Program-made: the position numbers and the translations under genes | Notes under the pieces: generated by a model | Databases searched by the model: none | Told to the model about the DNA's origin: nothing | Seen by the model: only the letters and a program-made list of their open reading frames with translations | Shown: one piece after another, positions 35,477 to 43,730 of the stretch | Position numbering within the stretch: the stretch's first letter is position 1 | Layout of the letters: each line of letters starts with the position of its first letter | From: an uncultured Porphyromonadaceae bacterium | GTDB lineage: Bacteria > Bacteroidota > Bacteroidia > Bacteroidales > Muribaculaceae | Direction: 5' to 3' | Assembly (NCBI GenBank): GCA_900546365.1 | Contig: URCF01000003.1 | Location: forward strand, 123,193 to 187,192 | Length of the DNA stretch: 64,000 nucleotides

Positions 35477-35980
35477 ATGAAAAAGATAGGTATTTTTTAT
35501 GGTTCCACCACCGGTACCACCGCTGATGTGGCGCAGCGTATTGCCAAAGCTCTCGGTGTGGATGCCGCCGATATTCACGATATGGCCAAGAGCAAGCCGA
35601 GTGATGTGGCTCCCTACGATCTCCTTATTTTAGGCACAAGTACCTGGGGTGCAGGTGACATGCAGGATGAGGCCCACGATTTCGCCGATGGCCTTCAGGG
35701 GATGTCGCTTGCCGGCAAGGAGGTGGCCCTGTTCGGCTGTGGCGATGAAACTATGGCCGACACATTCTGCGATGGCGTGGCCGAGCTGATGAAATATGTT
35801 GAACCCACCGGAGCCAGGATTATCGGTTCATTCGATGTGTCAGGCTATGATTTTTCCGAAAGCAAAGCCGTTGGCGCCGATGGCAAAGCCGTTGGATTGC
35901 TCATCGACGAGGTAAACCATGCCGATACTGCCGACCGTCGTATTAGCGAATGGTGCGAATTACTCAAAACTGAAATCTGA
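35477..35980 (+). CDS. fldA: Flavodoxin
   Basis: 167 residues from the ATG at 35477; a TTG two codons earlier is also in frame. The FMN phosphate loop is GSTTGTTADVA (8-18). LILGTSTWGAGDMQDEA supplies the first isoalloxazine-stacking Trp, and ALFGCGDETMADTFCDG the second loop region. Long-chain flavodoxins are about 165-175 residues, as here. It is a low-potential electron carrier for anaerobic metabolism. It is divergent from purH across 162 bp. Confidence 0.92.
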   Translation: MKKIGIFYGSTTGTTADVAQRIAKALGVDAADIHDMAKSKPSDVAPYDLLILGTSTWGAGDMQDEAHDFADGLQGMSLAGKEVALFGCGDETMADTFCDGVAELMKYVEPTGARIIGSFDVSGYDFSESKAVGADGKAVGLLIDEVNHADTADRRISEWCELLKTEI

Positions 35981-36040
35981 TTGACTGTCAGCACATAAGT
36001 CATCAGGGGATAAAAAATATTGAATTTTGTGGCCGAAAAA

Positions 36041-36072
36041 TTTGGCCGTGACGCAAAAACTGTCTATCTTTG
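36041..36072 (+). promoter_or_regulatory. Promoter of tRNA-Met
   Basis: TTTG (36041-36044), a 20-base spacer and TATCTTTG (36065-36072) are a near-ideal Bacteroidetes promoter. Transcription would start near 36076, about 15 bases before the tRNA. Confidence 0.85.
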
Positions 36073-36090
36073 CACTCGCATTTAAGCAAT

Positions 36091-36164
36091 GGCGGGATAG
36101 CTCAGTTGGTTAGAGCGTCGGATTCATAACCCGGAGGTCCCGAGTTCAATTCTCGGTCCCGCTA
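36091..36164 (+). tRNA. tRNA-Met (anticodon CAT)
   Basis: Acceptor GGCGGGA pairs with TCCCGCT (first pair G-U); D-stem GCTC/GAGC; anticodon loop TTCATAA with anticodon CAT; T-stem CCGAG/CTCGG around TTCAATT; discriminator A. CCA is not encoded. A CAT anticodon also occurs in tRNA-Ile2 after lysidine modification. The lack of a C1-A72 type mismatch excludes initiator features in part; elongator Met is my best reading. Confidence 0.85.
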
Positions 36165-36182
36165 CAAGATGCATAACGATGG

Positions 36183-36211
36183 CCCGGAGCGCTTGCGCCC
36201 CGGGTTTTTTT
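36183..36211 (+). terminator. Intrinsic terminator after tRNA-Met
   Basis: CCCGG and GCGC pair with GCGC and CCGGG in a compact GC-rich hairpin between 36183 and 36204, followed directly by seven T (36205-36211). Confidence 0.75.
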
Positions 36212-36291
36212 ATATCCACAGATTTCTCCACTCAGAGGCCCGGTCAGCAGGCATTGCTATTACGGCAACTCTATGTTTTCAAAATAAATCA

Positions 36292-36325
36292 CACCACCGT
36301 ATGCCGAACGGCACTTACGGTGGTG
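36292..36325. other. Strong two-part hairpin in a noncoding stretch
   Basis: CACCACCGTA (36292-36301) pairs perfectly with TACGGTGGTG (36316-36325), and inside it TGCC (36302-36305) pairs with GGCA (36310-36313) across a GAAC loop. A second small hairpin, CCGGA/TCCGG, follows at about 36354-36371. The whole 36212-36405 stretch lies between the tRNA-Met and dnaJ terminators and holds no convincing gene. It could be a structured RNA or an intergenic repeat unit. Confidence 0.5.
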
Positions 36326-36405
36326 CGGAAGGAAGCGAAAGTAGGTCGGCCCCCGGATTCTCCTTTTCCGGAGTTAGATACACTGAAATCTGTTGGCTCT
36401 TTCAA

Positions 36406-36434
36406 TAAAAAAAAGAGCCGCTGGGCGGCTCTTT
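36406..36434 (-). terminator. Intrinsic terminator of grpE-dnaJ
   Basis: AAAGAGCCG (36412-36420) pairs with CGGCTCTTT (36426-36434) around a CTGGG loop. On the minus strand the stem runs into eight T (complement of A at 36406-36413), placing it 8 bp after the dnaJ stop. Confidence 0.85.
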
Positions 36435-36441
36435 GATGGGG

Positions 36442-37635
36442 TCAGGACTGGGATTTGTCGAAGATGTGGCGAAGTTTGCTGAAGATGCGGTGTTTGGCAT
36501 CCTCGGTTGGCTTGATGTCGGGGCAGTTGTGGAGCGCCTCTATCTTGGCCTTTTCTTCGTCAGTGAGATTCTCCGGCACATACACCATCACATTTATGAG
36601 CTCGTCCCCTGTGTTGTACCCCTGGTATTCGGGGAGTCCCTTGCCGCGCAGTCGGAGTATCTTGCCGGGTTGCGTGCCAGCGGGAATCTTCAGTCGTGCA
36701 CGACCGCCGAGGGTAGGCACTTCCACCGAGCCGCCGAGAGCCGCCGTGGGGAAATCGAGCATAAGGTTGTACACCACATCGTTGCCATCGCGGATGAGTT
36801 CGGGGTGTTTGATTTCGTCAATCACCACAAGCAGGTCGCCGTTGACGCCGCCGTGCATGGGCGCGTTGCCTTTGCCTTTGATGGTAAGGGTCATGCCGCC
36901 AGTCACGCCTGCCGGTATGTGGAATGAAAGCGTCTGCTCCTTGTGCTCCACGCCGGTGCCGTTGCAGTACTGGCATTTGTCCTGGATGACTTTGCCTTCG
37001 CCATTACATTCGGGGCAGATGGCTGCGCTCTGCTGTAGGCCGAATATGCTCTGCTGGGTGCGCATCACTGTGCCGGTGCCGTTGCAGGTGGGACAGGTGG
37101 TGAACGATGTGCCGTCCTTAGCTCCGGTGCCGTGGCAATGCGTGTCGGCAACAAATGACTTGAGCTTGAGTGTCTTGTCCACGCCTTTGGCTATATCTTC
37201 AAGGGTCATCTTGATGGTGATGCGGAGGTCGTCGCCGCGGCGCTGACGGGCGCGGGGACGGCGTCCTGCGCTACCAAAACCACCGGCGTCGTTCATGTGG
37301 CCGCCGAATATATCTCCGAAAGCCGAGAAAATATCCTCCATGGACATGCCGCCGCTGAATCCTCCAAACCCTCCGAAGCCGCCGCTGCCGCCGGCACCGG
37401 GGAATCCTTGCGGACCCATACTGTGTCCGAACTGGTCGTATTTGGCTCGTTTTTCGGGGTCGGAAAGCACATCGTATGCCTCGGCAGCCTCCTTGAATTT
37501 CTCTTCGGCCTCCTTGTTGCCCGGATTTTTGTCGGGGTGATATTTGATGGCCATTTTGCGATAAGCTTTTTTCAGCTCCTCGGGGGTGGCTGACTTGCTC
37601 ACGCCAAGCACTTCGTAATAGTCTCTTTTGTCCAT
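36442..37635 (-). CDS. dnaJ: Chaperone DnaJ, with a Cys-to-Asp change in the first zinc repeat
   Basis: 397 residues. The J domain (1-70) has the HPD motif at 33-35, which stimulates DnaK. A Gly/Phe-rich linker spans about 72-122. The zinc region normally has four CxxCxGxG repeats; here repeats two to four are intact (CPTCNGTG at 181, CPECNGEG at 207, CQYCNGTG at 221), but the first reads D-T-H-C-H-G-T-G, with Asp164 in place of the first Cys. Asp can ligate zinc, so the site may still form. The C-terminal peptide-binding domains look normal. It is 33 bp downstream of grpE and ends at a clear terminator. Confidence 0.95.
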   Translation of the reverse strand: MDKRDYYEVLGVSKSATPEELKKAYRKMAIKYHPDKNPGNKEAEEKFKEAAEAYDVLSDPEKRAKYDQFGHSMGPQGFPGAGGSGGFGGFGGFSGGMSMEDIFSAFGDIFGGHMNDAGGFGSAGRRPRARQRRGDDLRITIKMTLEDIAKGVDKTLKLKSFVADTHCHGTGAKDGTSFTTCPTCNGTGTVMRTQQSIFGLQQSAAICPECNGEGKVIQDKCQYCNGTGVEHKEQTLSFHIPAGVTGGMTLTIKGKGNAPMHGGVNGDLLVVIDEIKHPELIRDGNDVVYNLMLDFPTAALGGSVEVPTLGGRARLKIPAGTQPGKILRLRGKGLPEYQGYNTGDELINVMVYVPENLTDEEKAKIEALHNCPDIKPTEDAKHRIFSKLRHIFDKSQS

Positions 37636-37668
37636 AACAGATGATGGTTGGGTGTAATGAGTAGGGGA

Positions 37669-38280
37669 TTACTGTCCAACGGCCACTTTAGCGAAGCGGA
37701 GCACTTTGTCGTTGATTGTATAGCCTTTGGTGGGGGTGTCAATCACCTTGCCTTTCTGGTCGGGGTTGTCGGTGGGCACCATGGCTATGGCTTCGTGGAG
37801 GTCGGGGTTGAATTCTGTGCCGTTGCTGTCGATCGGTTTCACACCGTTTTGCTCAAGATATTTCATGAGCTTGTTGTATATCAGCTGCATACCTTGCTTG
37901 GCGGCATCGGCGTCATCGGTGTTTTTGAGTGCATCAAGGCCGCGTTCAAAGTCGTCCACGATTGGTAGGAGTCCTTTGAGCACACTTTCGGAAGCGTTGC
38001 GGATTATATCGGCTTTTTCTTTGATGGTGCGTTTGCGGAAGTTGTCAAACTCAGCCATGAGAAACAGGTATTCGCGTTTCTCTTTCTCAAGTTTCTCTTT
38101 AGTTTCACCGAGCTCTTTGGCGAGCGAGTCGATTTCGTTCATTTCGCTGTTTTCGATATCCTCGGCGGAGAGGTTCTCATCGTCAGCCTCAGGCACATTG
38201 TCCATCACTTCCACTTCGTCGGCATCGGGAGTGGGGTTCTGGGGTTGCTGTGGCTGCTGGTGCTTATTCTTGTTGCTCAT
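37669..38280 (-). CDS. grpE: Nucleotide exchange factor GrpE
   Basis: 203 residues. An acidic, disordered N-terminus of about 50 residues leads into a long coiled coil (EIDSLAKELGETKEKLEKEK), then FDNFRKRT and the beta-wing with GVKPIDSNGTEFNPDLHEAI and the C-terminal VLRFAKVAVGQ. GrpE releases ADP from DnaK. It forms a two-gene heat-shock operon with dnaJ; dnaK is elsewhere. I see no clear -7 box in the 105-bp gap upstream. Confidence 0.94.
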   Translation of the reverse strand: MSNKNKHQQPQQPQNPTPDADEVEVMDNVPEADDENLSAEDIENSEMNEIDSLAKELGETKEKLEKEKREYLFLMAEFDNFRKRTIKEKADIIRNASESVLKGLLPIVDDFERGLDALKNTDDADAAKQGMQLIYNKLMKYLEQNGVKPIDSNGTEFNPDLHEAIAMVPTDNPDQKGKVIDTPTKGYTINDKVLRFAKVAVGQ

Positions 38281-38385
38281 ATCTGATAAATTTTATTCTG
38301 AGAAAAATCACTACAAAAACTTTGCCAAAAAGTGCGATTGCACCTCATGGTCTATATTTTGATAACAACAAAGAGTGAATATCGT

Positions 38386-39207
38386 TCACAACAGTGCTGA
38401 GAATGTGGCGCAACCGTCCGTCACATCTGCACTGAGGTCTGCCATATTGTCACCCTCCCATAGGCCGAACACAGCGGAACCGCTGCCGCTCATGGCGGCA
38501 TACACGGCACCCGCCTGCAGCATCGCCTCCTTGATGGCTGCGATTTGCGGATGGTTTTGGGCGATGGTGGATTCAAAATCGTTTTTGATGCGTCCCTGCC
38601 ATTGGCCAACGGGGAGAGGGAGCAACCGGTCGAGAGGCGTGACGGGCACCGCAGGGGTGACACCGGCGTATGCCTCTTTCGTTGGCACGAGCACCGGAGG
38701 CTTTACAATCATTATATGATGGCCTGTCAAGCTTATATTAATAGGTGTGAGATCGGTGCCGGTGCCGGAGGCGAGCATAGGCTCGTTGTAGATGAAAAAA
38801 GGACAATCGGCACCGATGCCGGCGGCAATATCGGCTAATGTGGATTTGGGCAGGTCAAGGTTGAGCATCCGGTTGATGGCTGTGAGGGTGAAAGCGGCAT
38901 CTGCTGAGCCGCCGCCCAAACCTGCGCCGTCAGGTATCACCTTATGAAGGTATATGTCGAAAGGGGGCAGAGGGATGCGGTCGTTGAGAGCGTTGTATGC
39001 TTTCATCACAAGATTCTTTTCCGGGGGGCACTCCACTGCGCGTCCGGTGACTGTCAGTGTGGTGTCAACACCTTTTGCCGGCACTATCTCAAGGATGTCG
39101 GTCCATGGCACGGGAAACATGGCTGTATGGATATTGTGATACCCATCGGCGCGGCGGGAAAGTATGTCAAGGCCAATGTTGATTTTGGCATTTGGAAACA
39201 GTATCAT
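38386..39207 (-). CDS. ispE: 4-diphosphocytidyl-2-C-methyl-D-erythritol kinase
   Basis: 273 residues from the ATG at 39207; the open frame reaches 39573 but only across the divergent dnaB. This GHMP kinase phosphorylates CDP-ME in the non-mevalonate isoprenoid pathway. Motifs are FPNAKINIGLDI (4-15), PDGAGLGGGSADAAF for ATP binding (about 95-109), and MSGSGSAVFGLW near the C-terminus. It is transcribed away from dnaB across 96 bp. Confidence 0.94.
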   Translation of the reverse strand: MILFPNAKINIGLDILSRRADGYHNIHTAMFPVPWTDILEIVPAKGVDTTLTVTGRAVECPPEKNLVMKAYNALNDRIPLPPFDIYLHKVIPDGAGLGGGSADAAFTLTAINRMLNLDLPKSTLADIAAGIGADCPFFIYNEPMLASGTGTDLTPINISLTGHHIMIVKPPVLVPTKEAYAGVTPAVPVTPLDRLLPLPVGQWQGRIKNDFESTIAQNHPQIAAIKEAMLQAGAVYAAMSGSGSAVFGLWEGDNMADLSADVTDGCATFSALL

Positions 39208-39274
39208 TATGCAACTGTATATAATATGTGTATAACTAATGGTTATTATTCCGCGAAGATACTGAAAAAATCCG

Positions 39275-39282
39275 TAATTTTG
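39275..39282 (+). promoter_or_regulatory. -7 box of dnaB
   Basis: TAATTTTG at 39275-39282 fits TAnnTTTG and would give a leader of about 18 bases before the dnaB ATG at 39304. No good -33 TTTG is seen. Confidence 0.5.
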
Positions 39283-39303
39283 TAACCATAAAAATCCATA
39301 CCT

Positions 39304-40851
39304 ATGCCAGTTCCATACAACAACAAGAAGATTCAGCAGCAACCGCTCTATGAATACGGAGGCCGTCAGTTGCCCCGCGACAAAGACCTCGAGGAGGCGG
39401 TGCTCGGTGCCCTGATGCTTGAGAAAGATGCCTACACTGTGGTGTGCGACATTCTCAAGCCGGAGTGCTTCTATGAGCCGTCCAACCGTAAAATCTACGA
39501 GGCTATCCAGACTTTGGGCGCCTCGCAGCAGCCGATTGATATGCTCACCGTCACTGAGCAGCTGAGACTCCACGGTACTCTCGACGAGGTGGGTGGACCG
39601 TTGTTTGTGTCGGAACTGACCTCAAGGGTGGCTTCCGGAGCGCATGTGGAGTACCATGCCCGCATCGTGGCGCAGAAATATCTTGCCAGGGAGCTGATTA
39701 CATTCGCCTCGGAGGTGGAGAAAAAAGCGTTTGACGAGAGCAATGATGTGGACGACCTGCTTCAGGAGGCCGAGGGTCATCTGTTTGAGATTTCGCAGCG
39801 CAATGTGAAGAAGGATGTGACTCAGATCGACCCTGTGATCGGTGCGGCCATCGACCAGATTCAGGCTGCCGCCAATCGTCCTTCGGGTTTGAGCGGCCTC
39901 GCGTCGGGCTATCATGAGCTCGATAAGCTCACCTCCGGCTGGCAGGCTTCCGACCTCATCATCATCGCTGCCCGTCCCGCCATGGGTAAAACCGCTTTCG
40001 TACTCTCTATGGCCAAGAATATGGCTGTGAACTACAACACTCCTGTGGCTATATTCTCGCTTGAAATGAGCAACTTGCAGCTCGTGGGCCGTTTGATAAG
40101 CAATGTATGCGAGCTTGAGAGCGAAAAAATCAAGAGCGGACAGCTTCAGCCTATGGAGTGGGACCAGCTTATGGCGAGAATCAAGAACCTGTATGGTGCA
40201 CCTTTGTTTATCGACGACACGCCTTCCCTGTCTATATTCGAGCTCCGTACCAAGGCCCGCCGACTTGTGAGGGAGCATAATGTCAAGATGATAATTATTG
40301 ACTACTTGCAGCTTATGAACGCCTCAGGCATGAAATTCGGCAGCCGCGAGCAGGAGGTGAGCATGATATCGCGCTCGCTCAAGCAGCTGGCCAAGGAGCT
40401 CAATATCCCCATTGTGGCACTGTCGCAGCTCAACCGAAGCGTGGAATCGCGTGGCGACAGCAAAGAGGGCAAGCGTCCGCAGCTTAGCGACCTCCGTGAG
40501 TCGGGAGCGATTGAGCAGGATGCCGACATTGTATGTTTCATCCACCGTCCTGAGTATTACCTCCGCTCCGACACCGATGGTGCTGGGCGCGACATCCGCG
40601 GACTGGCCGAGTTTATTGTGGCCAAGCACCGTAGCGGTAGGGTGGATGATGTGGAGATGCGCTTCAAGGCTAAATATGCGAGGTTTGAGAACTGGGATGG
40701 TGGCGCTGATATGTTATCTTCGCCTCAGACAATAGGCTCCGGTCTCAATGACCCCGGGATGGCGTCAACATTCGGTGAAGCGCAGCCGCTTTCCGGCGGC
40801 ACAGCCGATTTCCTATCCACCGGCCCTGACTCTGAGCCGGCTCCGTTTTAA
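39304..40851 (+). CDS. dnaB: Replicative DNA helicase DnaB
   Basis: 515 residues. The N-terminal domain begins near residue 20 with LPRDKDLEEAVLGALML. The RecA-like helicase domain has Walker A ARPAMGKTAF (about 222-231), IFSLEMSN, Walker B-type IIIDYLQLM and the C-terminal LRESGAIEQDAD. It unwinds the fork as a hexamer. A low-complexity tail of about 40 residues follows the helicase domain. The sulfatase gene begins 16 bp later. Confidence 0.97.
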   Translation: MPVPYNNKKIQQQPLYEYGGRQLPRDKDLEEAVLGALMLEKDAYTVVCDILKPECFYEPSNRKIYEAIQTLGASQQPIDMLTVTEQLRLHGTLDEVGGPLFVSELTSRVASGAHVEYHARIVAQKYLARELITFASEVEKKAFDESNDVDDLLQEAEGHLFEISQRNVKKDVTQIDPVIGAAIDQIQAAANRPSGLSGLASGYHELDKLTSGWQASDLIIIAARPAMGKTAFVLSMAKNMAVNYNTPVAIFSLEMSNLQLVGRLISNVCELESEKIKSGQLQPMEWDQLMARIKNLYGAPLFIDDTPSLSIFELRTKARRLVREHNVKMIIIDYLQLMNASGMKFGSREQEVSMISRSLKQLAKELNIPIVALSQLNRSVESRGDSKEGKRPQLSDLRESGAIEQDADIVCFIHRPEYYLRSDTDGAGRDIRGLAEFIVAKHRSGRVDDVEMRFKAKYARFENWDGGADMLSSPQTIGSGLNDPGMASTFGEAQPLSGGTADFLSTGPDSEPAPF

Positions 40852-40867
40852 TCTATAAATCATCGAT

Positions 40868-42367
40868 ATGCGTAAATCATTTTTCCTTCCCTTGCTCTCG
40901 TGTGTGAGCGGTATATGCATGGCTCAGCATAAGCCTAATATACTGCTGATAATGACCGACCAGCAGCGTGGCGATGCCATGCGCTGCGCGGGCAATGACA
41001 AAATCATAACCCCCAATCTTGACTCCCTGGCCGCGGACGGATACAGGTTCAACCATGCTTTCACAGCCAGTCCGAGCAGCACTCCTGCCCGCGCCGGATT
41101 GCTCACCGGCATGTCACCATGGCATCACGGTCTTTTGGGATATGGAAAAGTAGCAGAGCATTATCGTTATGAGATGCCGCAAATGCTTCGCGACAACGGC
41201 TATTTTACCATAGGGATAGGCAAAATGCACTGGAACCCGCAGAATGCGTTGCACGGATTCCACACCACTCTCCTCGATGAGAGCGGACGCGAGGAGTCGC
41301 CGTACTTCAAGAGCGACTATCGCAAATGGTTCATGACCATGGCTCCGGGATTGAACCCCGACTCCACCGGCATAGGGTGGAACGACCATGGTGCACGAGT
41401 CTATCAACTGCCCGAGCGGCTTCATCCTACAGTGTGGACTGCAGATATGGCTGTCAACACCATAGAGAATTTTGATGGAAACACACCATTGTTTCTAAAG
41501 GTGTCGTTTGCGCGGCCCCACAGTCCATACGATCCGCCTGAGAGAGTGCTCCATCAGTACGATAGCGTGAGTATGCCCCCGGCGGCTCATGGCGAGTGGA
41601 GCGATGCTTTGGGGCAGGGGATAACCGATCCCGTGAAGCATCACGAGGCTGCGTTCGGACAGTTTGGCGTGGAGTATGTGGAGAACACCCGCAAGCATTA
41701 CTATGCGTCGGTGACATTTGTGGATGAGCAAATCGGGCGCGTTATCAAAGCATTGAAAGATAAGAATCTTTACGACAACACTCTGATACTTTTCACCTCC
41801 GATCATGGCGATATGCAGGGCGACCATAATATGTGGCGCAAAACATACGCATACCAGGGTTCCGCCTCAATCCCCATGATTGTCAAGCTTCCCTCCGGCA
41901 TCCATTCTCCCGTTGCCCCCGGCGGTGTGGTGGAGAATCCTGTTGAGCTGCGCGACATCCTACCCACGTTTCTCGATGCCTGCGGCGACACTGTGCCTGC
42001 GGATATGGATGGAAAATCGCTGCTCTCCATCATCACCAACCCCTCGGCTCCGTGGCGCGAATGGATTGACATGGAGCACGCCACCAGCTATGCCGACCAC
42101 AACTATTGGACTGCCGTCACAGACGGTCATATAAAATATATATGGTTTGTGAGAACGGGCAACGAGCAGCTTTTCGATCTCGATACAGATCCCCGCGAGG
42201 AGCGCAACCTGGCGGAACTTCCCGGGAGCAAAGAGCTTCTTGAGCGAATGCGTTCCATCATGGTGGAGCATCTCAGCGAGCGCGGCGAGCAGTGGGTGAA
42301 AGATGGCAAGCTCTGCACCCATGCCGAAAATATACTCTACGGCCCCAACTATCCTGATGGTTTATAA
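40868..42367 (+). CDS. Secreted serine-type sulfatase
   Basis: 499 residues with a signal peptide (1-19, ending CMAQ). The sulfatase start PNILLIMTDQQRGD carries the first metal-binding Asp pair. The modification motif is S71-T-P-A-R75 followed by AGLLTG, so the catalytic formylglycine would be made from Ser by an anaerobic sulfatase-maturating enzyme (anSME), as in other gut Bacteroidetes. Further active-site segments are KMHW, FARPHSPYDPPE and FTSDHGDMQGDHNMW. Substrate is probably a sulfated glycan, but neither a polysaccharide-utilisation locus nor an anSME gene is nearby. It may be co-transcribed with dnaB. Confidence 0.92.
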   Translation: MRKSFFLPLLSCVSGICMAQHKPNILLIMTDQQRGDAMRCAGNDKIITPNLDSLAADGYRFNHAFTASPSSTPARAGLLTGMSPWHHGLLGYGKVAEHYRYEMPQMLRDNGYFTIGIGKMHWNPQNALHGFHTTLLDESGREESPYFKSDYRKWFMTMAPGLNPDSTGIGWNDHGARVYQLPERLHPTVWTADMAVNTIENFDGNTPLFLKVSFARPHSPYDPPERVLHQYDSVSMPPAAHGEWSDALGQGITDPVKHHEAAFGQFGVEYVENTRKHYYASVTFVDEQIGRVIKALKDKNLYDNTLILFTSDHGDMQGDHNMWRKTYAYQGSASIPMIVKLPSGIHSPVAPGGVVENPVELRDILPTFLDACGDTVPADMDGKSLLSIITNPSAPWREWIDMEHATSYADHNYWTAVTDGHIKYIWFVRTGNEQLFDLDTDPREERNLAELPGSKELLERMRSIMVEHLSERGEQWVKDGKLCTHAENILYGPNYPDGL

Positions 42368-42562
42368 GCGTGATTGGGCATTGTGGAGCTGAGGATAATA
42401 CCACACTTGCTTAGCTCAAAACAAAAACTTGACTGTAACTCTGCGTCACCAGATTCAATGAATATTATTGAATGAAATCTAAATTTTTTTGAAATTTCAT
42501 AAACCTTTTTAGTGCGGGTTTGTTAGATTAGTAAACAGAACATTAACCCAACTATTTAGATT

Positions 42563-43621
42563 ATGAAAAAAGCATTGTTAATGATCGCTATCGTATTAGG
42601 ATGTACGGCAGCTTTCGCCCAGAAACTTGACAAAAATGAAGCCAAACAGCTTAAGGCTTTCTTGTCGCAGAACGCAGAAAAGGACGGTACAAACGCCCAC
42701 GCTCTCAAGGTAACAGACCTTAACAATATCACCGCCATCGAAGGCGTTACCATCGAGAACGGTCATGTGACCGCTATCGAATGGAAAGACAAACACCTCG
42801 CCGGCAATCTCGACCTTTCAGGATTCAAAGCCCTCACTAAAGTGGATGTGTCGCGTAACGAAATCGCCACTATCAACTTCACCGGCGATGCCGCCCTCTC
42901 CACCGTGAACGCTTCGCGCAACCGTCTCACCGACGCCAACTTCGCAGGGTGCTCCAATCTCTATGAGGTGTCGCTTTACAAAAACCGCCTCACCGACCTT
43001 GAAATTGGCGATGTGCCCCTGATCAAATCTCTAAATGTCAGCAACAACCGTTTCGCCGAGCTCAACCTCTCCAACTCCAGCACTCTTGAAACCCTCAACT
43101 GTCAGGGCAACAATCTTGAGTCTCTGCTCATTACCGGTTGCGGCAACCTCAAAAACCTCTATTGCGGTTACAACAAGCTCACTTCGCTCAACCTCCTTGG
43201 CCTTGAGAGTCTTACCAACCTCAATATTGACGACAATGAAATCAACACCATGTATGTTCAGGGTCTCACTCAGCTCCGCACGCTCATCTGTTCCGACAAC
43301 AATATGGTGACCCTCGGTCTCAGCGGACTTACCAACCTCATCGACCTGGTTTGCTCCTACAACGACCTCACTACTCTCAGCGTGGAAGGATGCCCCAACC
43401 TCACATTCGTGGATTGCTCCTACAACGACCTTACCACTCTCAACCTCTCGAATCTCAACTTCCTGCAGCGCCTGATTTGCAACAACAACCAGCTGAACAC
43501 TGTGGATGTTTCTTTCGACAATGCCTTGGTTTACATCAACTGCCGCTACAATCAGATCACAGACTTCCGCACCATCGGTTGCCCGAATTTGAGAATGGTT
43601 GCCTGCCAGTGGAACTACTAA
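42563..43621 (+). CDS. Secreted leucine-rich-repeat protein
   Basis: 352 residues. A signal peptide (1-20, ending AAFAQ) is followed by about 70 residues with no repeats, then some twelve leucine-rich repeats of 21 residues to the end, of the form L..L.C..N.LT.L...G (for example LVCSYNDLTTLSVEGCPN). Several repeats carry a Cys at the same place. The reading frame starts at an ATG preceded by 195 bp (42368-42562) in which I see no gene and no sure promoter. Such proteins in Bacteroidales are surface or secreted and of unknown binding partner. No sorting domain is visible at the C-terminus. Confidence 0.85.
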   Translation: MKKALLMIAIVLGCTAAFAQKLDKNEAKQLKAFLSQNAEKDGTNAHALKVTDLNNITAIEGVTIENGHVTAIEWKDKHLAGNLDLSGFKALTKVDVSRNEIATINFTGDAALSTVNASRNRLTDANFAGCSNLYEVSLYKNRLTDLEIGDVPLIKSLNVSNNRFAELNLSNSSTLETLNCQGNNLESLLITGCGNLKNLYCGYNKLTSLNLLGLESLTNLNIDDNEINTMYVQGLTQLRTLICSDNNMVTLGLSGLTNLIDLVCSYNDLTTLSVEGCPNLTFVDCSYNDLTTLNLSNLNFLQRLICNNNQLNTVDVSFDNALVYINCRYNQITDFRTIGCPNLRMVACQWNY

Positions 43622-43646
43622 CAGCAATGCTTTAAGCTGATATCCT

Positions 43647-43684
43647 CCGGGGGCGTGCCGAAAGGTGCGCCTCCGGTAATTTTG
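43647..43684 (+). terminator. Terminator-like hairpin after the LRR gene
   Basis: CCGGGGGCGTGCC (43647-43659) pairs with GGTGCGCCTCCGG (43664-43676) across a GAAA tetraloop, with three G-U pairs. The following TAATTTTG supplies a short T-run and also forms part of the lepA promoter. Confidence 0.65.
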
Positions 43685-43711
43685 TGCATTGGGGAATATT
43701 CACTAATTTTG
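43681..43711 (+). promoter_or_regulatory. Promoter of lepA
   Basis: TTTG (43681-43684), a 19-base spacer and TAATTTTG (43704-43711) match the consensus closely. The -33 TTTG is itself the end of another TAATTTTG (43677-43684). Leader before the ATG is about 15 bases. Confidence 0.8.
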
Positions 43712-43730
43712 TGTCCACCTAAAGAAGAGT

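Noticed and set aside
36169..36436. Two overlapping frames of 79 and 85 codons
   Set aside because: They run through the tRNA-Met terminator, a strong hairpin and the dnaJ terminator, and have no codon bias or start signal; a structured noncoding stretch explains the region better.
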